Origin: an uncultured Prevotella sp.
GTDB lineage: Bacteria > Bacteroidota > Bacteroidia > Bacteroidales > Bacteroidaceae
Direction: 5' to 3'
DNA length: 6,807 nucleotides
Assembly: GCA_937880835.1 (NCBI GenBank)
Contig: CALGRN010000136.1
Location: 1-6,807 of the forward strand
In this document: one piece after another, positions 1 through 5,633 of the stretch
Layout: each line of letters starts with the position of its first letter
Numbering within the stretch: position 1 is the stretch's first letter
Notes under the pieces: generated by a model
Database searches by the model: none
What the model was told of the DNA's origin: nothing
Seen by the model: the letters and a program-made list of their open reading frames with translations, nothing else
Program-made: the position numbers and the translations under genes

Positions 1-995
1 GTCAGGGAGAAGGAACGACATACGATTATAACGGAAGAGAAATAAAAGGAGTGTGGAACAATGACACTCTGACAAGCGGAATAAGGACTGATTACGAAGG
101 TATTTACAACGGTGCATTTAATAAAAGTCTGCTCGCAAACGGTCATGGCAGATACACAAGCAATAACGGAGAGTTCTACGAAGGATATTTCAAAAATGAC
201 AAGAGATATAATTTCGGATTTTCAATAGCACCTCATCGACCGATGAGATTGGGTGAATGGAAAAACAACAGATATTACGGCGAAAAACTTAGATATACCT
301 CTGAGCGCATCTATGGAATAGATATTTCAAAGTATCAGCACGAGATTGGCAGACGTGTATATAAGATACATTGGGATAAATTACGCATAACGCATCTCGG
401 TAAAATAAGCAATAAGCGCATAAGCGGCAATGTTGATTATCCTATATCGTTCGTTTATATAAAGTCAACAGAAGGGAAAACCGTAAGAAACAAATATTAT
501 CACTCTGACTATGAGCAAGCCAGAAAGAGAGGAATACACACCGGTACTTATCATTTCTTCTCTACCACATCATCGGCAGAAGAACAGGCGCGCTTCTTTA
601 TCAGGCACAGTAAGTTCAGCAAGGGTGACTTTCCGCCCGTACTCGACGTTGAACCGTTCCCGAGCCAGATAAGAAAAATGGGCGGAGAAGAGGTGTTGTT
701 CAACAGGATAAGAACATGGATGAACATCGTGCATAGGCATACGGGAGTGCGCCCGATATTGTATGTCAGCCAGATGTTTGTAAACCAATATCTGAGAAAT
801 GCCCCCGACATAAAGAAAAATTACGACGTATGGATAGCAAGATATGGTGAATATAAGCCCGACGTGAAGCTCGTAATATGGCAGCTTAGTCCGGACGGCA
901 GGGTGAACGGAATTAAAGGAGACGTTGACATAAATGTATTCAACGGATACCAAAACCAATATAACGAATTTCTTAAAACCAAAAGGATAAGATAA
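1..995 (+). CDS. MORN-repeat / GH25 lysozyme-type muramidase, 5' end outside window
   Basis: Likely peptidoglycan hydrolase cleaving the MurNAc-GlcNAc beta-1,4 bond (GH25 family role). The reading frame is open to the left edge (first full codon at 3). The GTG at 51 is not a convincing start: the 16 codons before it read as a MORN-type repeat (GEGTTYDYNGREIKG), so the true start lies upstream. Counting residues from the GTG, MORN-like segments cover about 1-80 (HGRYTSNNGEFYEG, GEWKNNRYYGE). The GH25 barrel follows: DISKYQ with D91, FVYIKSTEG at 134-142, GTYHFF at 165-170, the catalytic-type pair D199/E201 in PPVLDVEP, ILYVS at 236-240, WIARY at 261-265, IWQLS at 276-280, and D291/D293 in GDVDIN. 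All expected acidic residues are present. About 15-20 extra residues separate DISKYQ from FVYIK, as I remember for Bacteroidota members. Any signal peptide would be outside the window. The gene ends with TAA, and the next gene starts 654 bases on, so it is probably not in an operon with it. The GH25 call is firm; cellular location and target are unknown. Confidence 0.93.
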   Translation, partial: QGEGTTYDYNGREIKGVWNNDTLTSGIRTDYEGIYNGAFNKSLLANGHGRYTSNNGEFYEGYFKNDKRYNFGFSIAPHRPMRLGEWKNNRYYGEKLRYTSERIYGIDISKYQHEIGRRVYKIHWDKLRITHLGKISNKRISGNVDYPISFVYIKSTEGKTVRNKYYHSDYEQARKRGIHTGTYHFFSTTSSAEEQARFFIRHSKFSKGDFPPVLDVEPFPSQIRKMGGEEVLFNRIRTWMNIVHRHTGVRPILYVSQMFVNQYLRNAPDIKKNYDVWIARYGEYKPDVKLVIWQLSPDGRVNGIKGDVDINVFNGYQNQYNEFLKTKRIR

Positions 996-1020
996 TAATA
1001 CGTTCTTGATTTCACAGGGA

Positions 1021-1074
1021 CATTATAAAAACATATCATTCGGACATGACAGGCTGTATTTGTTTTTATAAATG
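1021..1074 (+). terminator. Possible terminator hairpin after the GH25 gene
   Basis: CATTATAAAAACA (1021-1033) pairs with TGTTTTTATA(A)ATG (1061-1074) with one bulged A; the loop is 27 bases. The hairpin begins 26 bases after the stop codon and its right arm carries a T-run on the + strand, which fits intrinsic termination of the GH25 transcript. The stem is almost entirely A-T and the loop is long, so it may be weak or only a 3'-end structure. Confidence 0.4.
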
Positions 1075-1252
1075 AGAATTGTTTTTTACTGAAAGCGCGT
1101 TAGATGAAATCGAACCGAGAGGTTTAATTATAACCATTCAGAACATAATAACAGAGCAATTGAAAAATATCGCTATTAATAAAATCATCAGACAGTCATA
1201 CTCAATCAGTCTCATTTTAATGCAGCGTAAAATCATGATTATATAAAACGTT

Positions 1253-1341
1253 TTTCAAAAGCTATTGTTTTGCAGCGTAAAAGGATAACTTTCAGGACTC
1301 AAAAGGATAGCTTTTACACTGCAAAACAATAGCTTTTGAAA
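1253..1341. repeat. 89-base palindromic element, copy 1 (22-base internal period)
   Basis: Perfect 23-bp inverted arms at 1253-1275 and 1319-1341. After one C/A mismatch, seven more pairs follow (GTAAAAG 1277-1283 with CTTTTAC 1311-1317). Internally it is three consecutive 22-base units, each starting with AAAAG (1257-1278, 1279-1300, 1301-1322), then the inverted end arm. The second and third units share AAAAGGATA(A/G)CTTT. The same architecture and exact length recur at 4172-4260. It has no coding capacity. It could be a REP/MITE-like mobile palindrome, a protein-binding array with two-helical-turn phasing, or a long RNA hairpin. It lies about 300 bases upstream of the transporter start and about 260 after the GH25 stop. 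Confidence 0.85.
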
Positions 1342-1567
1342 TACCGTTTGCAACGTCTTGATTTTCAGGCTCATACGAATATGGATTTATTAATGTAGAT
1401 TATGCACGAGCAACGCTACACAATATATTGTAAAAAACAGGAAACAAAGAGTCGTTTTCGTATAAAGCCACCTTATTTTAATATAAATTCGCAGGACTGA
1501 TTTTGTTTAAATCATTCTTCTTCCGTTGTCCGAACAGCTTTTCTTAAACGTATTGAACAAGGCATGT

Positions 1568-1606
1568 AACACTATTGTAATATCCGTTTAAAAGTGTTGT
1601 AATATC
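1568..1606 (+). promoter_or_regulatory. Candidate operator: phased direct repeat upstream of the phosphate transporter
   Basis: TTGTAATATC occurs at 1575-1584 and again at 1597-1606, exactly 22 bases apart, so both copies present the same face of the helix. AACACT (1568-1573) and AGTGTT (1593-1598) also form an inverted pair overlapping the repeats. The two copies lie either side of the expected -33 element, a typical place for a dimeric regulator. I cannot name the regulator; a link to phosphate control is only a guess from the downstream gene. Confidence 0.4.
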
Positions 1607-1621
1607 GGACTTCTACTTTTG
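1587..1621 (+). promoter_or_regulatory. Bacteroidota-type promoter for the phosphate transporter
   Basis: TACTTTTG at 1614-1621 matches the Bacteroidota -7 consensus TAnnTTTG exactly. TTTA at 1587-1590 matches three of four bases of the -33 TTTG element at a start-to-start distance of 27. Transcription would begin around 1626-1630, giving a leader of only about 20-25 bases before the ATG at 1650. The leader is A-rich (AAGAAAAAGAAAC) with no strong Shine-Dalgarno site, as is usual in this phylum. Confidence 0.6.
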
Positions 1622-1649
1622 CAGCGGAATTTAATTAAGAAAAAGAAAC

Positions 1650-3896
1650 ATGAGTGAAATCTATTTGATTATCGTCGTATTTCTGCTTTGTCTTGCAGTT
1701 TTCGACTTGTTTGTAGGTGTCAGCAACGATGCCGTAAACTTTTTGCAGTCAGCCGTTGGCGCCAAAGTTGCCAAGTTTCGCACCGTATTGATAATTGCGT
1801 CTGCCGGAGTTGCAGTCGGTGCTGTGATGTCTTCCGGTATGATGGATGTCGCACGACATGGTATCATGAGTCCGAACAACTTCACGTTCAATGAAGTTAT
1901 GACTATATTCCTTGCCGTAATGGTGACAGACGTCATTGTATTGGACATGTTCAATACGTTAGGACTGCCTACATCAACAACCGTTTCGCTCGTTTTCGAA
2001 CTTCTCGGAGGTACATTCATACTCGCCGTAATAAAAATGGCAGGAGACGAAACGCTCGTTTTCGGCGATCTGCTTAACACGGATAAGGCACTCAGCGTTA
2101 TCATAGCAATCTTCGTTTCTGTTGCGATAGCTTTCTTTTTCGGTGTTATCGTACAATGGATTTCACGAGTTGTATTCACATATAACTACAAGAAACACAC
2201 CAAATACTCTATTGCCATATTCGGAGGAATTGCTTTCACAGCACTTTCTTACTTCATTTTCCTCAAAGGATTAGGCAAATCGCCTTATATTTCCGAAGAC
2301 ACGCGCCATTGGATAGATGAAAATATGAGCATGTTGCTTATATATACATTTGTAATATCAACATTCTTCATGCAGGTTTTGCATCTTATGCGCATCAATG
2401 TGTTTAAGTTTGTCGTTCTCATGGGAACGTTTGCGCTTGCAATGGCATTTGCAGGAAACGACCTTGTAAACTTTATCGGAGTGCCTCTTGCAGGACTTGA
2501 CTCTTATAAAGACTATATGGCAAACAGCAACGGGGTCGGTCCTGAATCGTTCATAATGCACTCTCTTATGGAAAGTGCAAAGACACCGCCTTTTTATCTC
2601 ATGGGTGCAGGCGTGATAATGATTATCGCTATGGCTACATCAAAGAAGGCTCACCGCGTAATAAAGACAAGTGTTGACTTGTCACGTCAGGACGATGGCG
2701 ATGAAATGTTTGGCTCAAGCCGCGCTGCAAGAAGAATTGTCCGCGCTACACAGGATATCAATACTACCGTTTCGCGCAGCATTCCGAAAAGCATGCTTAA
2801 CTGGATAAGCAGTCGTTTCAATAAGGACGAGATGACACTTGACGAAGGTGCAGCGTTCGATGTGGTTCGTGCGGCAGTCAATCTTGTACTTGCTTCTATG
2901 CTCATAACAATAGGAACAAACTATAAACTTCCGCTTTCTACCACTTATGTTACATTTATGGGGGCTATGGGAACAAGTCTTGCAGACCGTGCATGGAGTC
3001 GTGAAAGTGCTGTTTTCCGTGTTACGGGAGTTATTTCGGTTATCGGTGGATGGTTTATTACCGCCATTGTGGCATCAGTAGCATGTGCAATCGTATGTCT
3101 GATTATGTACTATGGAGGCATTGTTGCACAGTCTGCTTTCATGATATTGGTAATATATCTTCTCATTAGGTCTGGTAAGAAGTTCAAGAAGAAGAATGAA
3201 GATACCGACAAACAAGAGTTTTTCCGTCTCATGATGCGTACACGCGACCCCGAAATAGTATGGGATTTGCTCAAAAAACAAGTGTGCCGTACACAGAGTT
3301 TCATGTCAAACTTCGCATACAGACAGTTTAATCTCATCATCGACGGATTGGAACATGAGAAGCCGGGTGAGTTACGTCGCGTGGCAAGAGACCTTCGCAA
3401 CGAGAAATTAGAACTGAAAAAATATCGCCGTTTGGAAGTGCTTGCATTGCGTCGTGCACCTATGGAGACGGCAATAGAGCGCAACACATGGTATCACATC
3501 GGAATAAGCGCATGTCAGCAGTATATATATGGTCTTTCACGTATGCTTGAACCGATTAAGGAACACGTTGACAACAACTTTAATCCGCTTCCAAAAGAAT
3601 ATATAGATGAGTATAAGCCGATACACAGAAAGATAAACGAGCTGATGAGCCGTACTGAAAGTATAATCTCAACAGGTCATTACGAAAATTACAGAGAAAT
3701 TCTCGAAGAAGCAGACCAATTAAAAGACGAGCTTTCAGTTGTGCGCAAGCGTCACATAGACAGAATACAGCATGCACGCGATAACAATCATCTGCAAATT
3801 TCGCTTGTATATCTTAACATTCTGCAAGAGAGTCAGCAGCTGCTCAGCAATATGCGTCATCAACTCAGAGCGGCAAAGAGATTTGCAGAAAACTGA
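1650..3896 (+). CDS. PiT/Pho4-family inorganic phosphate transporter with C-terminal PhoU-like domain
   Basis: Probable low-affinity inner-membrane phosphate permease, driven by H+ or Na+ (family knowledge). Both halves of the internally duplicated Pho4 signature are present: GVSNDAVNF at 23-31 with LPTSTT at 106-111, and AGNDLVNFIG at 268-277 with LPLSTT at 427-432. Hydrophobic helices fill about 1-20, 45-65, 84-100, 106-130, 148-178, 187-206, 228-247, 250-282, 315-330, 405-423, 425-445, 457-485 and 488-507. A hydrophilic stretch at about 331-400 links the halves. Residues about 515-748 are charged, non-membrane and helix-forming, resembling the PhoU-type domain that often accompanies phosphate transporters; this match is by character and not by a profile search. 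At 748 residues it is much longer than a core PiT protein, because of this tail. The ATG at 1650 follows an A-rich leader and a good -7 element. The gene stands alone on its strand, ends in TGA, and is followed by a strong hairpin. Confidence 0.93.
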   Translation: MSEIYLIIVVFLLCLAVFDLFVGVSNDAVNFLQSAVGAKVAKFRTVLIIASAGVAVGAVMSSGMMDVARHGIMSPNNFTFNEVMTIFLAVMVTDVIVLDMFNTLGLPTSTTVSLVFELLGGTFILAVIKMAGDETLVFGDLLNTDKALSVIIAIFVSVAIAFFFGVIVQWISRVVFTYNYKKHTKYSIAIFGGIAFTALSYFIFLKGLGKSPYISEDTRHWIDENMSMLLIYTFVISTFFMQVLHLMRINVFKFVVLMGTFALAMAFAGNDLVNFIGVPLAGLDSYKDYMANSNGVGPESFIMHSLMESAKTPPFYLMGAGVIMIIAMATSKKAHRVIKTSVDLSRQDDGDEMFGSSRAARRIVRATQDINTTVSRSIPKSMLNWISSRFNKDEMTLDEGAAFDVVRAAVNLVLASMLITIGTNYKLPLSTTYVTFMGAMGTSLADRAWSRESAVFRVTGVISVIGGWFITAIVASVACAIVCLIMYYGGIVAQSAFMILVIYLLIRSGKKFKKKNEDTDKQEFFRLMMRTRDPEIVWDLLKKQVCRTQSFMSNFAYRQFNLIIDGLEHEKPGELRRVARDLRNEKLELKKYRRLEVLALRRAPMETAIERNTWYHIGISACQQYIYGLSRMLEPIKEHVDNNFNPLPKEYIDEYKPIHRKINELMSRTESIISTGHYENYREILEEADQLKDELSVVRKRHIDRIQHARDNNHLQISLVYLNILQESQQLLSNMRHQLRAAKRFAEN

Positions 3897-3942
3897 TGAA
3901 TATGGAAAGATAAAAGATTATCTTCAATAGAACTTAATAAAT

Positions 3943-4038
3943 AAAAAGAGCAGGAAGTTTATCTTGTTTTCTTATGGCACAATATAATTGATGAGATGAC
4001 CATAAGTAACTTACAAGAGAAACTTCCTGCTCTTTTTT
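3943..4038. terminator. Large bidirectional terminator-like stem after the phosphate transporter
   Basis: AAAAAGAGCAGGAAGTTT (3943-3960) pairs perfectly over 18 bp with its complement at 4020-4037. The stem continues after one mismatch with TCTTGT/ACAAGA (3962-3967 with 4013-4018) and, past an internal loop, CTTATGG/CCATAAG (3971-3977 with 4000-4006), closing on a 22-base apical loop. A-run on one side and T-run on the other give a U-tract in either direction, so it could terminate both the transporter and leftward transcripts. It begins 46 bases after the stop codon. Its total length of about 95 bases is large for a simple terminator, so a stable 3'-end fragment or small RNA is also possible. 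Confidence 0.75.
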
Positions 4039-4171
4039 GCTTTTATTCATTTTCTTTGAATTAATCTGCACGTTATTTATAAGTCGAAACTTTTAATATT
4101 CTTATATATAATAACCACCAAGTTTATTAAAGAAAAACGTTCACACACGACACAATAATTATTGCATTAAT

Positions 4172-4260
4172 TTTCAAAAGTTATTGTTTTGCATAGCGAA
4201 AGTTATGTTTTTACGCTATAAAAGTTATCTTTTTACAAAGCAAAACAATAACTTTTGAAA
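4172..4260. repeat. 89-base palindromic element, copy 2 (22-base internal period)
   Basis: Perfect 21-bp inverted arms at 4172-4192 and 4240-4260. Three 22-base units each carry (A/G)AAAGTTAT then a T-rich run and (G/A)C: 4176-4197, 4198-4219 and 4220-4241. The first and third agree at 18 of 22 positions. An inner TAGCG/CGCTA stem (4194-4198 with 4214-4218) can form. Compared with the element at 1253-1341 it has the same length, the same phasing and nearly identical arms. The only change within the common 21-bp arms is C1262 to T4181, matched by G1332 to A4251 on the other side. No coding capacity. Confidence 0.85.
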
Positions 4261-4294
4261 TAAGTCTTTTATACTGTTTATTTTCAACTACATT

Positions 4295-4319
4295 AATGTG
4301 AGTTCGTCGAAGTCACATT
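4295..4319. repeat. 25-base near-perfect palindrome centred on GTGAGTTCG
   Basis: AATGTGAGTTCG (4295-4306) and its inverted partner (4308-4319) are complementary apart from one G/G mismatch (4302/4312), around a single central T at 4307. The palindromic CATTAATG (4291-4298) abuts it. Half-copies of the core appear at 4431-4441 and 4944-4954, so this is probably a small dispersed palindrome family and not a unique operator. Confidence 0.6.
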
Positions 4320-4430
4320 GTTCAACATTTAAAAGTTACATGCCATTGCTCAAAAAATATACTTTCACAATGCAGAAACTCATTTGTTGAATATTATAAA
4401 GTGTATATGGCTGCATAAATTTATTATCCT

Positions 4431-4441
4431 TACGTGAGTTC
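4431..4441 (+). repeat. Half-copy of the GTGAGTTC repeat (left member of an inverted pair)
   Basis: TACGTGAGTTC here is perfectly repeated in inverse orientation at 4944-4954. Over 25 flanking bases (4425-4449 against the reverse of 4936-4960) 18 positions agree, including a shared GAATT at the inner side. The two copies bracket about 500 bases that contain the CGGACA palindrome cluster. Confidence 0.45.
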
Positions 4442-4510
4442 TCCGAATTATAATTATTCGATAATTATATGAATGTCGCTTCTTGTTTTATCGCTCTGTT
4501 TGTCCGGCAG

Positions 4511-4540
4511 AATGGTTTTTATTAATTATAAAAAGCCATT
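4511..4540. other. 12-bp A/T-rich hairpin
   Basis: AATGG+TTTTTAT (4511-4522) pairs with ATAAAAA+CCATT (4528-4534 and 4536-4540) with one bulged G at 4535 and a five-base loop. It looks like a bidirectional terminator or decayed palindrome, but there is no gene close enough on either strand to assign it to. A small GTGC-TTTT-GCAC hairpin follows at 4546-4557. Confidence 0.4.
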
Positions 4541-4650
4541 AAACAGTGCTTTTGCACCACCCAACGAATAGGATATAAAAGACGTTGTTTTTGTATTCGA
4601 AATGTTTCTTGTTGCCATATAGATACGAGAAAGTTTTGTTATGCATTTCT

Positions 4651-4697
4651 CGGACAGACACTTGGTTTGTCCTTACATTACGATTGTAACGTATATA
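4651..4697 (+). repeat. CGGACA palindrome family, copy A
   Basis: The stem GGACAGAC (4652-4659) pairs with GTTTGTCC (4665-4672, one G-T wobble) over a five-base loop. The 47 bases from 4651 agree at 38 positions with 4794-4840, including a flank reading TACATT then ATTGTAACG, so the duplicated unit is larger than the hairpin. Confidence 0.65.
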
Positions 4698-4710
4698 TTA
4701 TATCCTGCAT

Positions 4711-4736
4711 GTAGGGACGTGCCCTGTGCGTGTCCG
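4711..4736 (-). repeat. CGGACA palindrome family, copy C (inverted)
   Basis: Read on the minus strand, this begins CGGACACGCACAGGGC and agrees with copy B at 20 of 26 positions. It lies between copies A and B in the opposite orientation. In the stem, the pair that is A-T in copy B is G-C here, a change compatible with keeping the fold, although two neighbouring stem positions are mismatched. Confidence 0.5.
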
Positions 4737-4793
4737 AATTGCCATGTGCCTGTTTGAATTTAACAATGTAGAATGTATAAGACTGTTGGTTAT

Positions 4794-4840
4794 CGGACAG
4801 ACACAGGGTCTGTCCATACATTCTTATTGTAACGGTTATA
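4794..4840 (+). repeat. CGGACA palindrome family, copy B
   Basis: The stem GGACAGAC (4795-4802) pairs perfectly with GTCTGTCC (4808-4815) over the loop ACAGG. An outer pair AGAATGTAT (4770-4778) with ATACATTCT (4816-4824) encloses it, so a larger two-part stem can form. Duplicate of copy A at 38 of 47 positions. Confidence 0.65.
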
Positions 4841-4943
4841 CTTAAATCTCTTGTATTGAATTAACAGAACTCGGATTAATTAATAATTTAAAGTTATAAA
4901 AAAACTCATTATTCATCAGATTATCAAACGAATTAAATTCATC

Positions 4944-4954
4944 GAACTCACGTA
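4944..4954 (-). repeat. Half-copy of the GTGAGTTC repeat (right member of an inverted pair)
   Basis: GAACTCACGTA is the exact reverse complement of 4431-4441. The adjacent ATCG resembles the centre of the full palindrome at 4295-4319, so this may be a half-palindrome left after decay. Confidence 0.45.
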
Positions 4955-5225
4955 TCCTTATGGTTAAAATAGTATGATATCAACAAGTTGTAGGTTGTGT
5001 TTGTATGAAAACAAATAATATAACATACAGAGTATAATTGTCGTTTCGACGTGTGAATACGGCATGGAAAATACGTTTGAAGAAGAAGTTAATATTATAT
5101 GTAACATTATGACTACGGGCAATATAAAATATTCCTCTCTCTCGCCAGAGTTCGGCAGCATGATTGTTTTAAACATGTAAAGCACGGAAATGTATAAAGA
5201 AACGGTTGACATTATTATATAAAGC

Positions 5226-5249
5226 AGGTGAAGATGTTAGATATCACCT
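5226..5249 (-). terminator. Weak hairpin at the 3' end of the minus-strand operon
   Basis: AGGTGA (5226-5231) and TCACCT (5244-5249) form a 6-bp stem with a 12-base loop that includes the stop codon of the small membrane protein gene. On the minus strand it is followed by GCTTTATATAAT, only a short U-rich tract, so termination here is possible but weakly supported. Confidence 0.3.
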
Positions 5250-5575
5250 TCATTTTTGTATCTCTCATATTGTTCTTTCTTTATCCGTTTCTCTATTTCC
5301 GATAAAGATTTTCCGCCGGTAAACATTGATTTTATCCATACGCAGACTACGAACGTTACCATTGTTACGACAGCTCCGGCAACCCATTTCATTATTTCGT
5401 GACCGATGTTTACTTTGTTCATGAATATAAGACCTGCTGCTACGGGTATTACAAACATCAATATGCCTGTGCTGCCATTCATTTTGTAGCTGTCGAGAGT
5501 TTCATTATATTCCTTGTCTTTAAGCAATATTTCGCTCTTTTTCTTGTTCCATATTTCTTCAAATTCCTTTTCCAT
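5237..5575 (-). CDS. Small two-helix membrane protein of unknown function
   Basis: I do not recognise a named family. The 112-residue product has a charged, Lys/Glu-rich N-terminus (1-31), two hydrophobic segments fit for membrane helices (about 35-52, GILMFVIPVAAGLIFM; and about 63-82, KWVAGAVVTMVTFVVCVW) and a charged, probably helical C-tail (about 90-112, SEIEKRIKKEQYERYKNEG). There is no signal peptide, lipobox or metal-binding motif. A helical hairpin with both ends in the cytoplasm is the simplest topology. It starts 58 bases after the hemW stop codon on the same strand, and that gap shows no TAnnTTTG element, so cotranscription with hemW is likely. The layout (ATG, AT-rich leader, protein-like composition, two clear membrane segments) supports a real gene; its function is unknown. 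Confidence 0.8.
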   Translation of the reverse strand: MEKEFEEIWNKKKSEILLKDKEYNETLDSYKMNGSTGILMFVIPVAAGLIFMNKVNIGHEIMKWVAGAVVTMVTFVVCVWIKSMFTGGKSLSEIEKRIKKEQYERYKNEGDI

Positions 5576-5633
5576 GTTCTTTATAAATCAATAATCAGTT
5601 ATGTTGTTAAAGTTTCTTTTAAGCATGTAAGCA

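Larger units (their letters stand above)
996..1649. other. Intergenic spacer, no gene seen
   Basis: This 654-base AT-rich spacer separates two same-strand genes. It holds a terminator-like hairpin (1021-1074), an 89-base palindromic repeat (1253-1341), a 12-mer TGCAGCGTAAAA present twice exactly 50 bases apart (1221-1232 and 1271-1282, the second inside the repeat), and the transporter promoter region (about 1568-1621). No open frame of useful length with protein-like composition lies in it. I see nothing recognisable in about 1080-1220 or 1342-1565. Confidence 0.7.
3897..5236. other. Long palindrome-rich convergent spacer without a convincing gene
   Basis: This 1,340-base AT-rich gap lies between convergent genes. 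It contains, in order, a large terminator-like structure (3943-4038), the second 89-base element (4172-4260), a GTGAGTTC palindrome (4295-4319) with half-copies at 4431-4441 and 4944-4954, a hairpin at 4511-4540, a GTGC-TTTT-GCAC hairpin (4546-4557), and three CGGACA-type palindromes (4651-4840). From about 4850 to 5220 I see only very small hairpins (GTCGTTTCGAC 5040-5050) and an 82-codon minus-strand frame with no supporting signals. No tRNA or rRNA was recognised. Confidence 0.65.

Noticed and set aside
51..53. GTG at 51 as the start of the GH25 gene
   Set aside because: The frame is open back to the window edge and the codons before it encode a MORN-like repeat, so the GTG is an internal valine codon.
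1253..1341. CRISPR array or array remnant
   Set aside because: The 22-base units are contiguous, with no spacers of unrelated sequence, and the whole is a palindrome; no cas genes are in the window.
5072..5079. TACGTTTG as a promoter -7 element
   Set aside because: It fits TAnnTTTG, but there is no TTTG-like -33 element at a suitable distance and no open reading frame downstream on that strand.
4964..5212. 82-codon minus-strand frame in the long spacer
   Set aside because: Very AT-rich, no promoter or recognisable motif, composition expected from random AT-rich DNA, and no similarity that I recognise. Kept only as a point to test by protein search.
3897..5236. Insertion sequence or transposon with its own transposase
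   Set aside because: Inverted repeats are present, but there is no transposase frame and no clear target-site duplication around them.
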